A stretch of 64,000 nt of DNA. It comes from CAG-273 sp963929915. GTDB lineage: Bacteria > Bacillota > Clostridia > TANB77 > CAG-508. Shown here piece after piece: positions 56,279 through 64,000 of this stretch. How positions within the stretch are numbered: the stretch's first letter is position 1; every line of letters begins with the position of its first letter. The notes under the pieces were generated by a model that had not been told where the DNA came from, did not search any database, and saw only the letters and a program-made list of their open reading frames with translations. Position numbers and translations under genes: made by a program. The stretch is from assembly GCA_963929915.1 (NCBI GenBank), contig CAWVJY010000002.1, forward strand, positions 1-64,000, given 5' to 3'.

Positions 56279-57082
56279 TTAAAATCCTATTTCTCCATAA
56301 TCCATTTCTTCTTTTTGTGAATCATCATATTGATATTCTTCTAATACTCTTTGTTGTAAATCTAAAATTCTTTCTCTTTCTGTTAAGTTTATATTAGGAT
56401 AAACTGGCTCTAGTACTTTAGCATAAATACATTTCTTTTTCTTATACAAACTAAAGATACCTTCTGGTTCTTCAAATTGATAGAAAATAGGAACAATAGG
56501 TACATTTGCTTCTACTGCTAATTGAAACGCACCTTTTTTGAATTCTCTTATTTTTTCATAATAAGGCCATAATGCTCCTTCTGGATAGAAATGTACTGTT
56601 TTCCCTTCTTTTAGAGCTTGCTTAATTTCTTGTTTCCATCTCACTTTTTGTGATTGTTTATTAGGAATTGGTACTGCATATAAAAGTCTTATTAAATGTC
56701 TAATAACTGGTATTTTAAAATTGCTTGCTAAACTAGTAAAGTAAGTTCTGCAAGGAAAATTTACTAATGCATTCATAGTACAATCCATTGGATGAATATG
56801 ATTAGAAATGGTAACTTTGCCATTTTCCACTTTTCGCATATTTTCTTTATTTTCTATTCTAAAACCAAATAACACTTTATTTAATATCCAAACAACAGGT
56901 GTAAAAACATGAAATACCAAATTAGAAAACAAATTAAAAATGTTATTTTTGCAAATAAATTGGTAATTATCTTTTATTTCAAATTTTAGAGGCTCCCACA
57001 TATGAAAAACTTGGGTATCCCCTTTTAAATTATCATATTTTGTTTTTTCATATTCTAATTCGTCATATTTTACTTCTTTCAT
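56279..57082 (-). CDS. Acyl-phosphate/1-acylglycerol-3-phosphate acyltransferase, PlsC-like
   Basis: A 267-residue membrane-associated acyltransferase. The catalytic NHIHPMDCT (HX4D) is near residue 93, and FYPEGALWPY stands in for FPEGT. Two short hydrophobic segments precede the catalytic domain. It lies next to a glycosyltransferase in the same direction, which suggests membrane glycolipid synthesis. Substrate uncertain; a second, smaller PlsC is at 62586. Confidence 0.88.
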   Translation of the reverse strand: MKEVKYDELEYEKTKYDNLKGDTQVFHMWEPLKFEIKDNYQFICKNNIFNLFSNLVFHVFTPVVWILNKVLFGFRIENKENMRKVENGKVTISNHIHPMDCTMNALVNFPCRTYFTSLASNFKIPVIRHLIRLLYAVPIPNKQSQKVRWKQEIKQALKEGKTVHFYPEGALWPYYEKIREFKKGAFQLAVEANVPIVPIFYQFEEPEGIFSLYKKKKCIYAKVLEPVYPNINLTERERILDLQQRVLEEYQYDDSQKEEMDYGEIGF

Positions 57083-57232
57083 TCCTTTATTTTCCTTTTC
57101 TTTTTCTATTTTCTTTGCAATTCTATTTTGTGTTTCGCCTTTGATTTTCTTTTGTTTTTTCTTTGTAATATACTGTATTTCAGTTGCTACCTCTTTATAT
57201 TCTATTATTTTAGTAAATTAATATGTCTTATT

Positions 57233-58363
57233 TTATTTACTTCTTTCTTCTATTTCCTCTTGAAACATTTCTTCCATCTTTTTCATACTTTTTTCTATTT
57301 TAAAGTTTTCTGCAAATTTTGCATACTCTTTTTCTTGTTTTTTCTTTTCTTCTACATTATCTAGCCAATAATCAATTTTTTGCGTTAAATCTGTGCTATT
57401 TCCTGCTTCAAAAAGACTTCTTTCATCTAAAGCAAATTGTTTAGTTGCAGATTGGTCACTTTTAGCAATAATAGGCACTAAGCCTGTAGCAATTGCTTCT
57501 ATACATGAAATTGCTTCTATTTCTGCGTCTGAAGTATGTATATATAAGTCGGTATAGCTTAGCAATTTCTTTAGTTCTTCTTTGGTATAAAATGCCATAA
57601 TAGGTTTATTTTGTAGTGTTTCGCTTAATTTAGCATAATGCTTTTTCATTGGTCCATTACCTGCAAAAACAAGTTGTATTTTATCTGCATATTTAGATTG
57701 TTTAGCAGCTTCTATTAATAAATCTTGTCTCTTTTCACCAGATAGTCTTCCTACCATAGTAATGACAATTTTATCTTTTAACTCTTCTGGTTTTTCTGAT
57801 TTTTTATAAACCCAGTCTGATTCAATTCCATTAGAAATCACATGCATTTTGGCTGTGTAACCATGTTTGATTAATTCATCTGCAATTAGCTTACTAGGAC
57901 AATGAATATGATGAAATCTATTAAAAAATTTATCTCTAAACAGAAAATAAATTTGGTCATTAATTTTAGTTTGCTTTCCTAACCCAATAGAGTAAGTAAT
58001 ATTTTCTGGTTGTACATGGAAGGCAGTAGTTCTTGGTTTATTTAGTTCTTCACATATCTTAAGTCCTTTACTAGATAATAAAAAAGGCATATAAAAATGT
58101 ACTACTTCTGCCCACTCTATTGCTTTTCTTAATTTTTCTTCATCTGGCTTTGCAAATTCCATACCTTGTGATTTTACAATTTTATTAGCAATAGGTGGTA
58201 ATTTAAATTCTTTTACTGTATATTTATCTTTTTCTTCTTTACCTGTACTAATAACTCTTACTTCATTTCCATCTTTTCTTAAGTTTTCTACAAATCTTCT
58301 TGCTGAAATGGTAGTTCCATTATTTGCTCCATCATACTGGTCTATTACAACTAGTATTTTCAT
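57233..58363 (-). CDS. Family 4 glycosyltransferase
   Basis: A 376-residue GT-B enzyme. The N-terminal Rossmann domain (KILVVIDQYDGANNGTTISAR) is followed by the donor domain with ISNGIESDWVY, VGRLSGEKRQDLLIEAA, FAGNGPMKK and EAISCIEAIATGLVPI (EX7E-type). This resembles diacylglycerol glucosyltransferases, and the PlsC-like neighbour fits. The acceptor is an inference. Coiled basic C-terminus. Confidence 0.87.
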   Translation of the reverse strand: MKILVVIDQYDGANNGTTISARRFVENLRKDGNEVRVISTGKEEKDKYTVKEFKLPPIANKIVKSQGMEFAKPDEEKLRKAIEWAEVVHFYMPFLLSSKGLKICEELNKPRTTAFHVQPENITYSIGLGKQTKINDQIYFLFRDKFFNRFHHIHCPSKLIADELIKHGYTAKMHVISNGIESDWVYKKSEKPEELKDKIVITMVGRLSGEKRQDLLIEAAKQSKYADKIQLVFAGNGPMKKHYAKLSETLQNKPIMAFYTKEELKKLLSYTDLYIHTSDAEIEAISCIEAIATGLVPIIAKSDQSATKQFALDERSLFEAGNSTDLTQKIDYWLDNVEEKKKQEKEYAKFAENFKIEKSMKKMEEMFQEEIEERSK

Positions 58364-58482
58364 TTTTTATTCAATTCCTTTCCATAACTATATTTCGTAA
58401 GGATTTCACTTATGTAAAAAGTTTTGTAGTTTTGTTTTCTATAAAATTATATCATATTTTTATTATTTTGACTACTACTTTT

Positions 58483-58582
58483 TGTCAATGGGGACGGAGA
58501 ATTTTGACAACTTTTGAATTAAGATTTAATAAAAATAAATATTTTTTAAAAAAGTTGTCAAAATTCTCCGTCCCCATTGACA
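58483..58582. repeat. GGGGACGG-family palindrome with a longer loop
   Basis: TGTCAATGGGGACGGAGAAT arms separated by about 50 AT-rich bases and closed by GTTGTCAAAATTCTCCGTCC. It lies between the starts of two divergent genes, the only copy in the window not at a stop or near a ribosome-binding site. Confidence 0.9.
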
Positions 58583-58678
58583 CTTTCTTAAGACTCTCTT
58601 AAGAAGTAAAGTTATATATTTACTTTTTTTTCATAATTTGATAAGATATGTTTTAGAAAAAAATGAGGGTGTTTATAT

Positions 58679-59317
58679 ATGTTAGATTCTATAGATAACA
58701 AAAATTTAAATAGTGAAAGTTTAAAAAATGAAGAAGTACTAGATAATATGGTAGTAGCAGATACAATCGAAATTTCCAAAAGCAAAAAAAAGCTTAAATT
58801 AAATAGATTTCAGCTTTTTATCTTATATTTTTTCTTATTTGCTTTTATTGGTTGGCTAATGGAAACTGTATATGCTATTTTTACTTTAGGGCATTTTGTA
58901 AAAAGAGGTTTTCTATTTGGTCCTATTTGTCCTATTTATGGCTATGGTGCTTTAATGCTTATTTATTTTTTAGGTAGATATAGAAAAAATAATTTGAAGT
59001 TATTCTTTTATGCTGCTATTCTTTTTTCTGCTTTTGAGTATGTAACAAGTTATGTGTTAGATGCGCTTTTTGGTATGCATTGGTGGGATTATTCTAATGA
59101 TTACTTTAATTTAAATGGTCGTATTACTCTTTCTTTTTCTATTGCTTGGGGCATTATTGCTATTTTATTTGTTAACCATGTATATCCATTCTTTAAAAAG
59201 AAATTAAATATTATATTAGCCAAAATTTCTTACAAAGTAAAAACTTGCATAATTTATATACTTTCCTCTGTTTTTGTAATTGATACCATTGCTTCTTGTA
59301 TTAAATATTTGCTATAA
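58679..59317 (+). CDS. Putative ABC transporter-associated membrane protein (CmpB-type)
   Basis: A 212-residue membrane protein of the ABC_trans_CmpB family. A soluble acidic N-terminus precedes five to six segments, with the family pattern IGWLMETVYAIFTLGHFVKRGFL (starting near residue 57), GPICPIYGYGALML, FEYVTSYVLDALFGMHWWDYS and NLNGRITLSFSIAWG. Role unproven; membership in an ABC transporter is only by name. It converges on trmR and overlaps its end by 17 bases. Confidence 0.85.
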   Translation: MLDSIDNKNLNSESLKNEEVLDNMVVADTIEISKSKKKLKLNRFQLFILYFFLFAFIGWLMETVYAIFTLGHFVKRGFLFGPICPIYGYGALMLIYFLGRYRKNNLKLFFYAAILFSAFEYVTSYVLDALFGMHWWDYSNDYFNLNGRITLSFSIAWGIIAILFVNHVYPFFKKKLNIILAKISYKVKTCIIYILSSVFVIDTIASCIKYLL

Positions 59318-59897
59318 CTTTTGTTATAGCAAGACCATCTCCTACTTCTAATATCTGTGTTTCAAGATTTGGATTTTGTGTAATTTCTGCAATATATTCT
59401 CGCAGGTTTCTTACTGCAGTACGTTGTTTATGTTTATTATAATCACTCATTACATATCCTTTATACAAGACATTATCTGCAATAATAGTTCCACCTGGTT
59501 TTATCATTCTTAAAGCCTCTTTTAAAAAGAAAGGGTACTTTCCTTTTGCAGCATCTATAAACACCACATCATATTGTTCTTGTAAAGTAGGTAATATTTC
59601 TACTGCATCCCCTTCATAGATTTGGATTTTATCTTCCACTTCTACTTTTTTGATATTTTCTCTTGCTTCAGATGCTCTAGCAGAATCTCGTTCAATAGTA
59701 TCTATTTTTCCATCATTTGCTAAATAGCTTGAAAAGCAGATGGCTGAATAGCCAACTGCCGTTCCTATTTCTAAAATTCTTTTCGGTTTTATTTTACTTA
59801 AAATATTTGCCACTACTTCTAGAGTGTCATCCATAATAATAGGAATGTGCTCTTCTAAAGCTTTTTGTTTTATTTTTTCTAGCTCTATTACATTCAT
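59301..59897 (-). CDS. trmR: TrmR-type tRNA 5-hydroxyuridine methyltransferase
   Basis: A 198-residue class I S-adenosylmethionine O-methyltransferase. The cofactor site is ILEIGTAVGYSAICFSSYL, the acidic loop is TIERD and VVFIDAAKGKY, with IIADNVLYKGYV. This matches the family of Bacillus TrmR (YrrM), which forms 5-methoxyuridine at the wobble base. The U32 gene at 54826 probably makes its substrate. Confidence 0.85.
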   Translation of the reverse strand: MNVIELEKIKQKALEEHIPIIMDDTLEVVANILSKIKPKRILEIGTAVGYSAICFSSYLANDGKIDTIERDSARASEARENIKKVEVEDKIQIYEGDAVEILPTLQEQYDVVFIDAAKGKYPFFLKEALRMIKPGGTIIADNVLYKGYVMSDYNKHKQRTAVRNLREYIAEITQNPNLETQILEVGDGLAITKVIANI

Positions 59898-59995
59898 CTA
59901 TCTTCTTTCACTTTCTTATCTTTATTTTCATTTCTTGCTTTTTTACTATTTTATTTAACTTTTTATAATTACACATTTATTTTCAGTATTATTTT

Positions 59996-60379
59996 TTATC
60001 TTTCTTCCTCTTCTTTTTTTTCTGGAATTTTAGTTCTACTCGTCCATGGAGATTTTGGTCGGTTTTCCCTATAATCGTTTTCTACCCATGCCTTAAAATA
60101 TGGAGAATATTTCTTAAATTCAGGTCTTTTACTTAAAGCAAAAATAACTTCTAATTTTGATTTTCCCTGTTCTTTCATTTCTCTAATAAGTTCATGTACC
60201 TGTTGTCTTAATTTTGCATCTTGAACTACTAATGATTCTTTAAAAGATTGTTTTCTATTTTTTCTATCTTCTGTTTCTGCACAAGCATTTACATTCCATC
60301 CACTTCTTTTAGTGGAAGAATGTAGTTGTTTTTTGATCCACTGGTTTGTATGTTCATTATCTTCAAAAGCTTTTGCCAT
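59996..60379 (-). CDS. Conserved-looking basic hypothetical protein
   Basis: 127 residues, not recognised. The protein is basic and mostly helical with no membrane segment. Notable stretches are NQWIKKQLHSSTKRSGWNVN, DAKLRQQVHELIREMKEQ and KYSPYFKAWVENDYRENRP. Charge suggests nucleic acid or ribosome association. Between trmR and typA. Confidence 0.5.
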   Translation of the reverse strand: MAKAFEDNEHTNQWIKKQLHSSTKRSGWNVNACAETEDRKNRKQSFKESLVVQDAKLRQQVHELIREMKEQGKSKLEVIFALSKRPEFKKYSPYFKAWVENDYRENRPKSPWTSRTKIPEKKEEEER

Positions 60380-60514
60380 TTATTTTTTAGCACCTTTCTT
60401 TCTTTTTCATTAAAAATCTATTTTTTATAGCACTCTGTTCTTTTAATTTTATTCGTTCCATCTTTTTTTAAGAAACATTTTTAAAATAGAAATATTTTTT
60501 GCATCTTAAATTTC

Positions 60515-62344
60515 TTACTCTGCTGTAGTTCTTCTTGCCATTCTTTCTCTTGTTTTGTTATCTAATATTTTCTTTCTTAAACGAATATTTTTTGGAGTTA
60601 CTTCTACTAGTTCATCTTCTGCAATAAATTCTATTGCTTTTTCTAATGACATTTGAATTGGTGGTACTAAGCGAAGTGCATCATCTGAACCAGAAGCTCT
60701 TGTATTTGTTAAATGTTTTTCTTTACATACATTAATAGAAATATCTTCATTTCTAGAATTGATTCCAACAATCATTCCTTCATATACTTCTACACCTGGA
60801 CCTATTAAAAGTTCTCCTCTTTCTTGTGCATTATATAATCCATAAGTAATAGAAGTTCCTTGTTCAAAAGCTACTAATACACCTCTTGTTCTAGATTGAA
60901 TTTCACCTTTATATGGTTCATAGGAATCAAAAATACTATTCATAGTACCTTCGCCTTTGGTATCTGTTAAAAATTCTGTACGGTAGCCTATTAGTCCTCT
61001 TGCAGGAATTTTAAACTCTACTTTTGTATGTCCTACTTCTGCAGGTTCCATATTAATCATTTCTGCTTTTCTTCTGCCTAGTTTTTCAATAACATTGCCA
61101 ATACAATCATCTGGTACATTTACTACTAATCTTTCCATTGGCTCACATTTTACGCCATCTATTTCTTTAAAAATAACCTTTGGACGAGAAACTAAAAGTT
61201 CAAAACCTTCTCTTCTCATGGTTTCTATTAAAATAGATAAGTGTAATTCTCCACGTCCAGAAACTTCAAAACTATCTGGAGTATCGGTTTCTTTTACACG
61301 TAAACTTACATTTCTTTCTAGTTCTTTAAATAATCTGTCTCTAATATGTCTAGAAGTAACAAATTGACCTTCTCTACCGGCAAATGGTCCATTATTTACA
61401 CTAAATGTCATAGATACTGTTGGCTCGTCTATATCTACAAATTCTATTTTTTCTGGATTGTTTGGATCACATACAGTTTCTCCAATATTAATGTCAGAAA
61501 TACCAGAAATACAAACAATATCTCCTGCTCCCACTTCTTCTACTTCTACTCTTTTTAGGCCTTGATAGGTAAATAATTTTGCTATTTTTCCTTGTACAAT
61601 TTTATCGTCCTTTTTACAAACTGCTACATTCATGCCAGAAGTAATTTTTCCACGTTCAATTCTACCAATGGCAATCCTTCCTAGATAATCATCATAATCA
61701 ATATTAGAAACTAATAATTGCATGGTTCCATCCATATCACATTTTGGTGGCTGAATGGTGTTAATAATCGTATCAAAAATACAAGTTACATTATCACTTT
61801 CATCTTCTAAATTCATTTTAGCAATTCCATTTTTAGCAGATGCATAAATAACTGGAAAATCTAGTTGGTCATCATTTGCATTTAGCTCAATAAATAGCTC
61901 TAGCACTTGGTCTACTACTTTTAATGGATTTGCACCTGGTCTATCTATTTTATTAATAACAACAATTGGTTTTAAATTTAAGGCTAGCGATTTTTTTAAT
62001 ACTTCTCTGGTTTGAGGCATTGGTCCTTCAAAAGCATCAACTAATAAAAGAACACCATCTACCATTTTAAGTACACGTTCTACTTCTCCACCAAAGTCTG
62101 CGTGACCTGGTGTATCTACAATATTAATTTTAATGCCATTATACATAACAGAGGTATTTTTAGAAAGAATGGTAATTCCTCTTTCTTTTTCAATATCTCC
62201 TGAGTCCATAATTCGTTCAGATACTTGTTCATTTTCTCTAAATACATGACTTTGTTTTAATAGTGCATCTACTAGTGTTGTTTTTCCATGGTCAACGTGT
62301 GCAATAATTGCTATGTTTCTAATGTTTTGATTATTCATTTTCAT
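60515..62344 (-). CDS. typA: Translational GTPase TypA/BipA
   Basis: A 609-residue ribosome-binding GTPase related to EF-G, important in stress and ribosome assembly. The G motifs are IAHVDHGKTTLVD, RGITI, DTPGHADFGGEVER and NKIDRPGANP, followed by domains II, III, V and the C-terminal domain with NARERGELLIGPGVEVYEG-type sequence. Full length, intact. Either of two ATGs six bases apart may start it. Confidence 0.97.
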   Translation of the reverse strand: MKMNNQNIRNIAIIAHVDHGKTTLVDALLKQSHVFRENEQVSERIMDSGDIEKERGITILSKNTSVMYNGIKINIVDTPGHADFGGEVERVLKMVDGVLLLVDAFEGPMPQTREVLKKSLALNLKPIVVINKIDRPGANPLKVVDQVLELFIELNANDDQLDFPVIYASAKNGIAKMNLEDESDNVTCIFDTIINTIQPPKCDMDGTMQLLVSNIDYDDYLGRIAIGRIERGKITSGMNVAVCKKDDKIVQGKIAKLFTYQGLKRVEVEEVGAGDIVCISGISDINIGETVCDPNNPEKIEFVDIDEPTVSMTFSVNNGPFAGREGQFVTSRHIRDRLFKELERNVSLRVKETDTPDSFEVSGRGELHLSILIETMRREGFELLVSRPKVIFKEIDGVKCEPMERLVVNVPDDCIGNVIEKLGRRKAEMINMEPAEVGHTKVEFKIPARGLIGYRTEFLTDTKGEGTMNSIFDSYEPYKGEIQSRTRGVLVAFEQGTSITYGLYNAQERGELLIGPGVEVYEGMIVGINSRNEDISINVCKEKHLTNTRASGSDDALRLVPPIQMSLEKAIEFIAEDELVEVTPKNIRLRKKILDNKTRERMARRTTAE

Positions 62345-62585
62345 TACCCCTTACTTATATTAGTTTTATATTTTTCTTTATTTTTTTGCATTTTATTTTC
62401 ATAAAATAACAATTTATCAGACCAGTTTAATTCTATATTCATAAATTAAATATTTACTCGAGTATTTACTGCAAAAAATATAGTGAAAAATTAAATAGTC
62501 ACTATATTTTTTATTTTGATACTAATTTTATAAGTTATCATTTTTCGAAATTTTGTATCCTATTAATTAACATTATAATTATACT

Positions 62586-63174
62586 CTATATTTTTTCCTT
62601 TGTCAACATAATAATATTGTCCATAATCTCTTTACTTACCTTATCTAGTAACTCTTTTTCTGGTTTGTTCGTTTGATATTTGCTAAAATCTAAAGATTTT
62701 CCATAATTTAGTTTTTACTTTATGAAATGGCTTCATTTCTCCTTGTATTCCTACTGGTATAACAGGTACTCCTGTTCTTAAAGCTAAAAAGGCAGCTCCA
62801 TTTTGGGCTTTTCCATTTTTTTCTAACCCATGTCTTGTTCCTTCTGGAAATAACATTAGAATTTGTCCTTCTTTTAGAATTTTTAAAGAAAACTTCATAG
62901 ATTCTATATCCATTTTTCCTCTTTTTACAGGAAATACTGCACATTTTTTAGCAAACCATCTAATAAAATTATTTTTAAACAGTTCTTCTTTTGCCATAAT
63001 ATAAAGTACCCTTTTGGTAGAAGCTACTAGAATTGGTGGGTCCCAGTTGGATTGATGATTAGCACACATGATGTAGGCACCTTCTTTTTTGATATTTTCT
63101 TCTCCTACTTTTTTTACTCTAAATACAATTTTGCAAAAGATATTAATTAAAAATTTAACAATTGGTCTTATCAT
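62586..63174 (-). CDS. plsC: 1-acyl-sn-glycerol-3-phosphate acyltransferase, one-base insertion near the end
   Basis: Adds the second acyl chain in phosphatidic acid synthesis. Motifs are ANHQSNWDPPIL (HX4D) at residue 39, KRGKMD, and LMLFPEGTRHG. An extra A in the run near 62705 truncates the frame; removing it gives KTNYGKSLDFSKYQTNKPEK and a normal 195-residue protein ending at 62586. It lies 3 bases downstream of the LCP gene on the same strand. Confidence 0.92.
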
Positions 63175-63177
63175 TTA

Positions 63178-64000
63178 TTACTCTCCCATAACGTCCTTAA
63201 TTTCTTGTTTTGCTGCATCTACTGAATCTGAATCCGGAATCATTACATATGAATAAATATTTCCTAAAGAATAGGTTGTTCTTGAAGCACCCGTTCCTGT
63301 TAGTGAATTTGTTTTAATTGTCCAAGAAGACATATTATTTAATTGATCTTTTACTAGGCTACTAATTTCATTTTGATTGATATTAGTTTGGAAATTATCT
63401 TCTAAAGCATTTAAAATACTAGTATATTTAGTTAAAATTGTACTACTATTTAATACTTTTTTCATAATAGCTTCAATGACATGTTGCTGGTTTTTAACTC
63501 TTTGATTATCTCCTGCAGCAAAAGATTGTCTTTCTCTACTAAATACTAAGGCTGCATCTCCATAAATGTAATTGTATCCTTGATTAAAATGATAATTTCC
63601 TCTTGTAAAATCGTAATCTGAATATACTTCAATACCACCTAAAGTATCTACTAACTCTACAACTGTCGAGAAATTAACTCTTACATAATAATTGATATCA
63701 ATATCTAATAAATCTTCTACAGTTGTTACAGTTTCATTAATACCATAAATACCAGAGTGAGTTAATTTGTCTTTTGCTTGTTTTCCATGTAGTGTAACAT
63801 AATAATCTCTTGGAATTGAAGTTAATAGTACTTCATGTGTATTAGTATTAATTGTTACAATAATGTTGGCATCACTTCTTCCTACATTTCTAATACTTCC
63901 AGAAGTATCTATTCCACTAATCATCACATTAAAGATTCCATTTTCTACAGTATATTTTGAATTGCTATTTCCTCCTGCAGTGCCTATCATCTTCTCTATT
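63178..64000 (-). CDS. LytR-CpsA-Psr cell-wall ligase, N-terminus outside the window
   Basis: The LCP catalytic domain that attaches wall glycopolymers to peptidoglycan from a polyprenyl carrier. Marks are FNVMISGIDTSGSIRNVGRSDANIIV, TSIPRDYYV, VDTLGGIEVYSDYDF and FSRERQSFAAGDNQRVKNQQ. The frame stays open to the edge, so the N-terminal membrane segment is missing. Extracellular C-terminal half. Confidence 0.93.
   Translation of the reverse strand, partial: IEKMIGTAGGNSNSKYTVENGIFNVMISGIDTSGSIRNVGRSDANIIVTINTNTHEVLLTSIPRDYYVTLHGKQAKDKLTHSGIYGINETVTTVEDLLDIDINYYVRVNFSTVVELVDTLGGIEVYSDYDFTRGNYHFNQGYNYIYGDAALVFSRERQSFAAGDNQRVKNQQHVIEAIMKKVLNSSTILTKYTSILNALEDNFQTNINQNEISSLVKDQLNNMSSWTIKTNSLTGTGASRTTYSLGNIYSYVMIPDSDSVDAAKQEIKDVMGE

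Overview
The window comes from an AT-rich, endospore-forming Bacillota, most likely an uncultured gut-type clostridium. The evidence is a complete pro-sigma-K gene, a ytxC sporulation gene, T-box-controlled ileS and thrS, an L21 leader in front of rplU, Clostridia-style core proteins and no respiratory genes. Most genes lie on the minus strand.

Layout. 0-9 kb: a glycosyltransferase cut by the window edge, ytxC, a rhodanese, secF-secD, an HD hydrolase, a membrane protein, a WG-repeat surface protein and tgt. 9-11 kb: a mntA-hepT toxin-antitoxin pair between tgt and queA. 11-21 kb: an anchored HExxH metalloprotease, T-box-ileS, obg, a second nucleotidyltransferase/HEPN pair, trpS, a GC-richer HD gene between two hairpins, then rpmA-rplU. 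21-33 kb: a tRNA-like gene, an Hfq-like gene, a coiled-coil FtsX-type ABC exporter, sigK, a cad metal-efflux operon, and one IS30-type element inserted inside another. 33-40 kb: tRNA-Leu, dinD under a LexA-like box, a large coiled-coil gene behind a structured leader, a small GC-richer orphan gene, and T-box-thrS.

The standout is a diversity-generating retroelement (DGR) at 40.3-44.4 kb. It holds a template repeat, a DGR-type reverse transcriptase, Avd, a MutS-like accessory, a small OB-fold-like protein and a target with a pilin-like N-terminus and an FGE/C-type-lectin-like C-terminus. The template and variable repeats differ at 21 positions, and 20 of these are adenines in the template.

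44.7-64 kb: trxA/trxB, a polysaccharide deacetylase, a Ca2+-type P-ATPase, a transglutaminase-like/pentapeptide pair, an AAA/DUF4143 ATPase, tRNA-Gly, DUF368, a U32 peptidase and TrmR-type methyltransferase (tRNA wobble hydroxylation and methylation), lipid acyl- and glycosyltransferases, typA, plsC and a partial LCP protein.

Two window-wide patterns affect interpretation. A dispersed palindromic family with the core GGGGACGG sits directly against the stop codons of at least seven genes. About ten single-base indels break otherwise normal genes, including ileS and rpmA; these look like sequencing or assembly errors rather than decay. Coordinates given here span the repaired genes.
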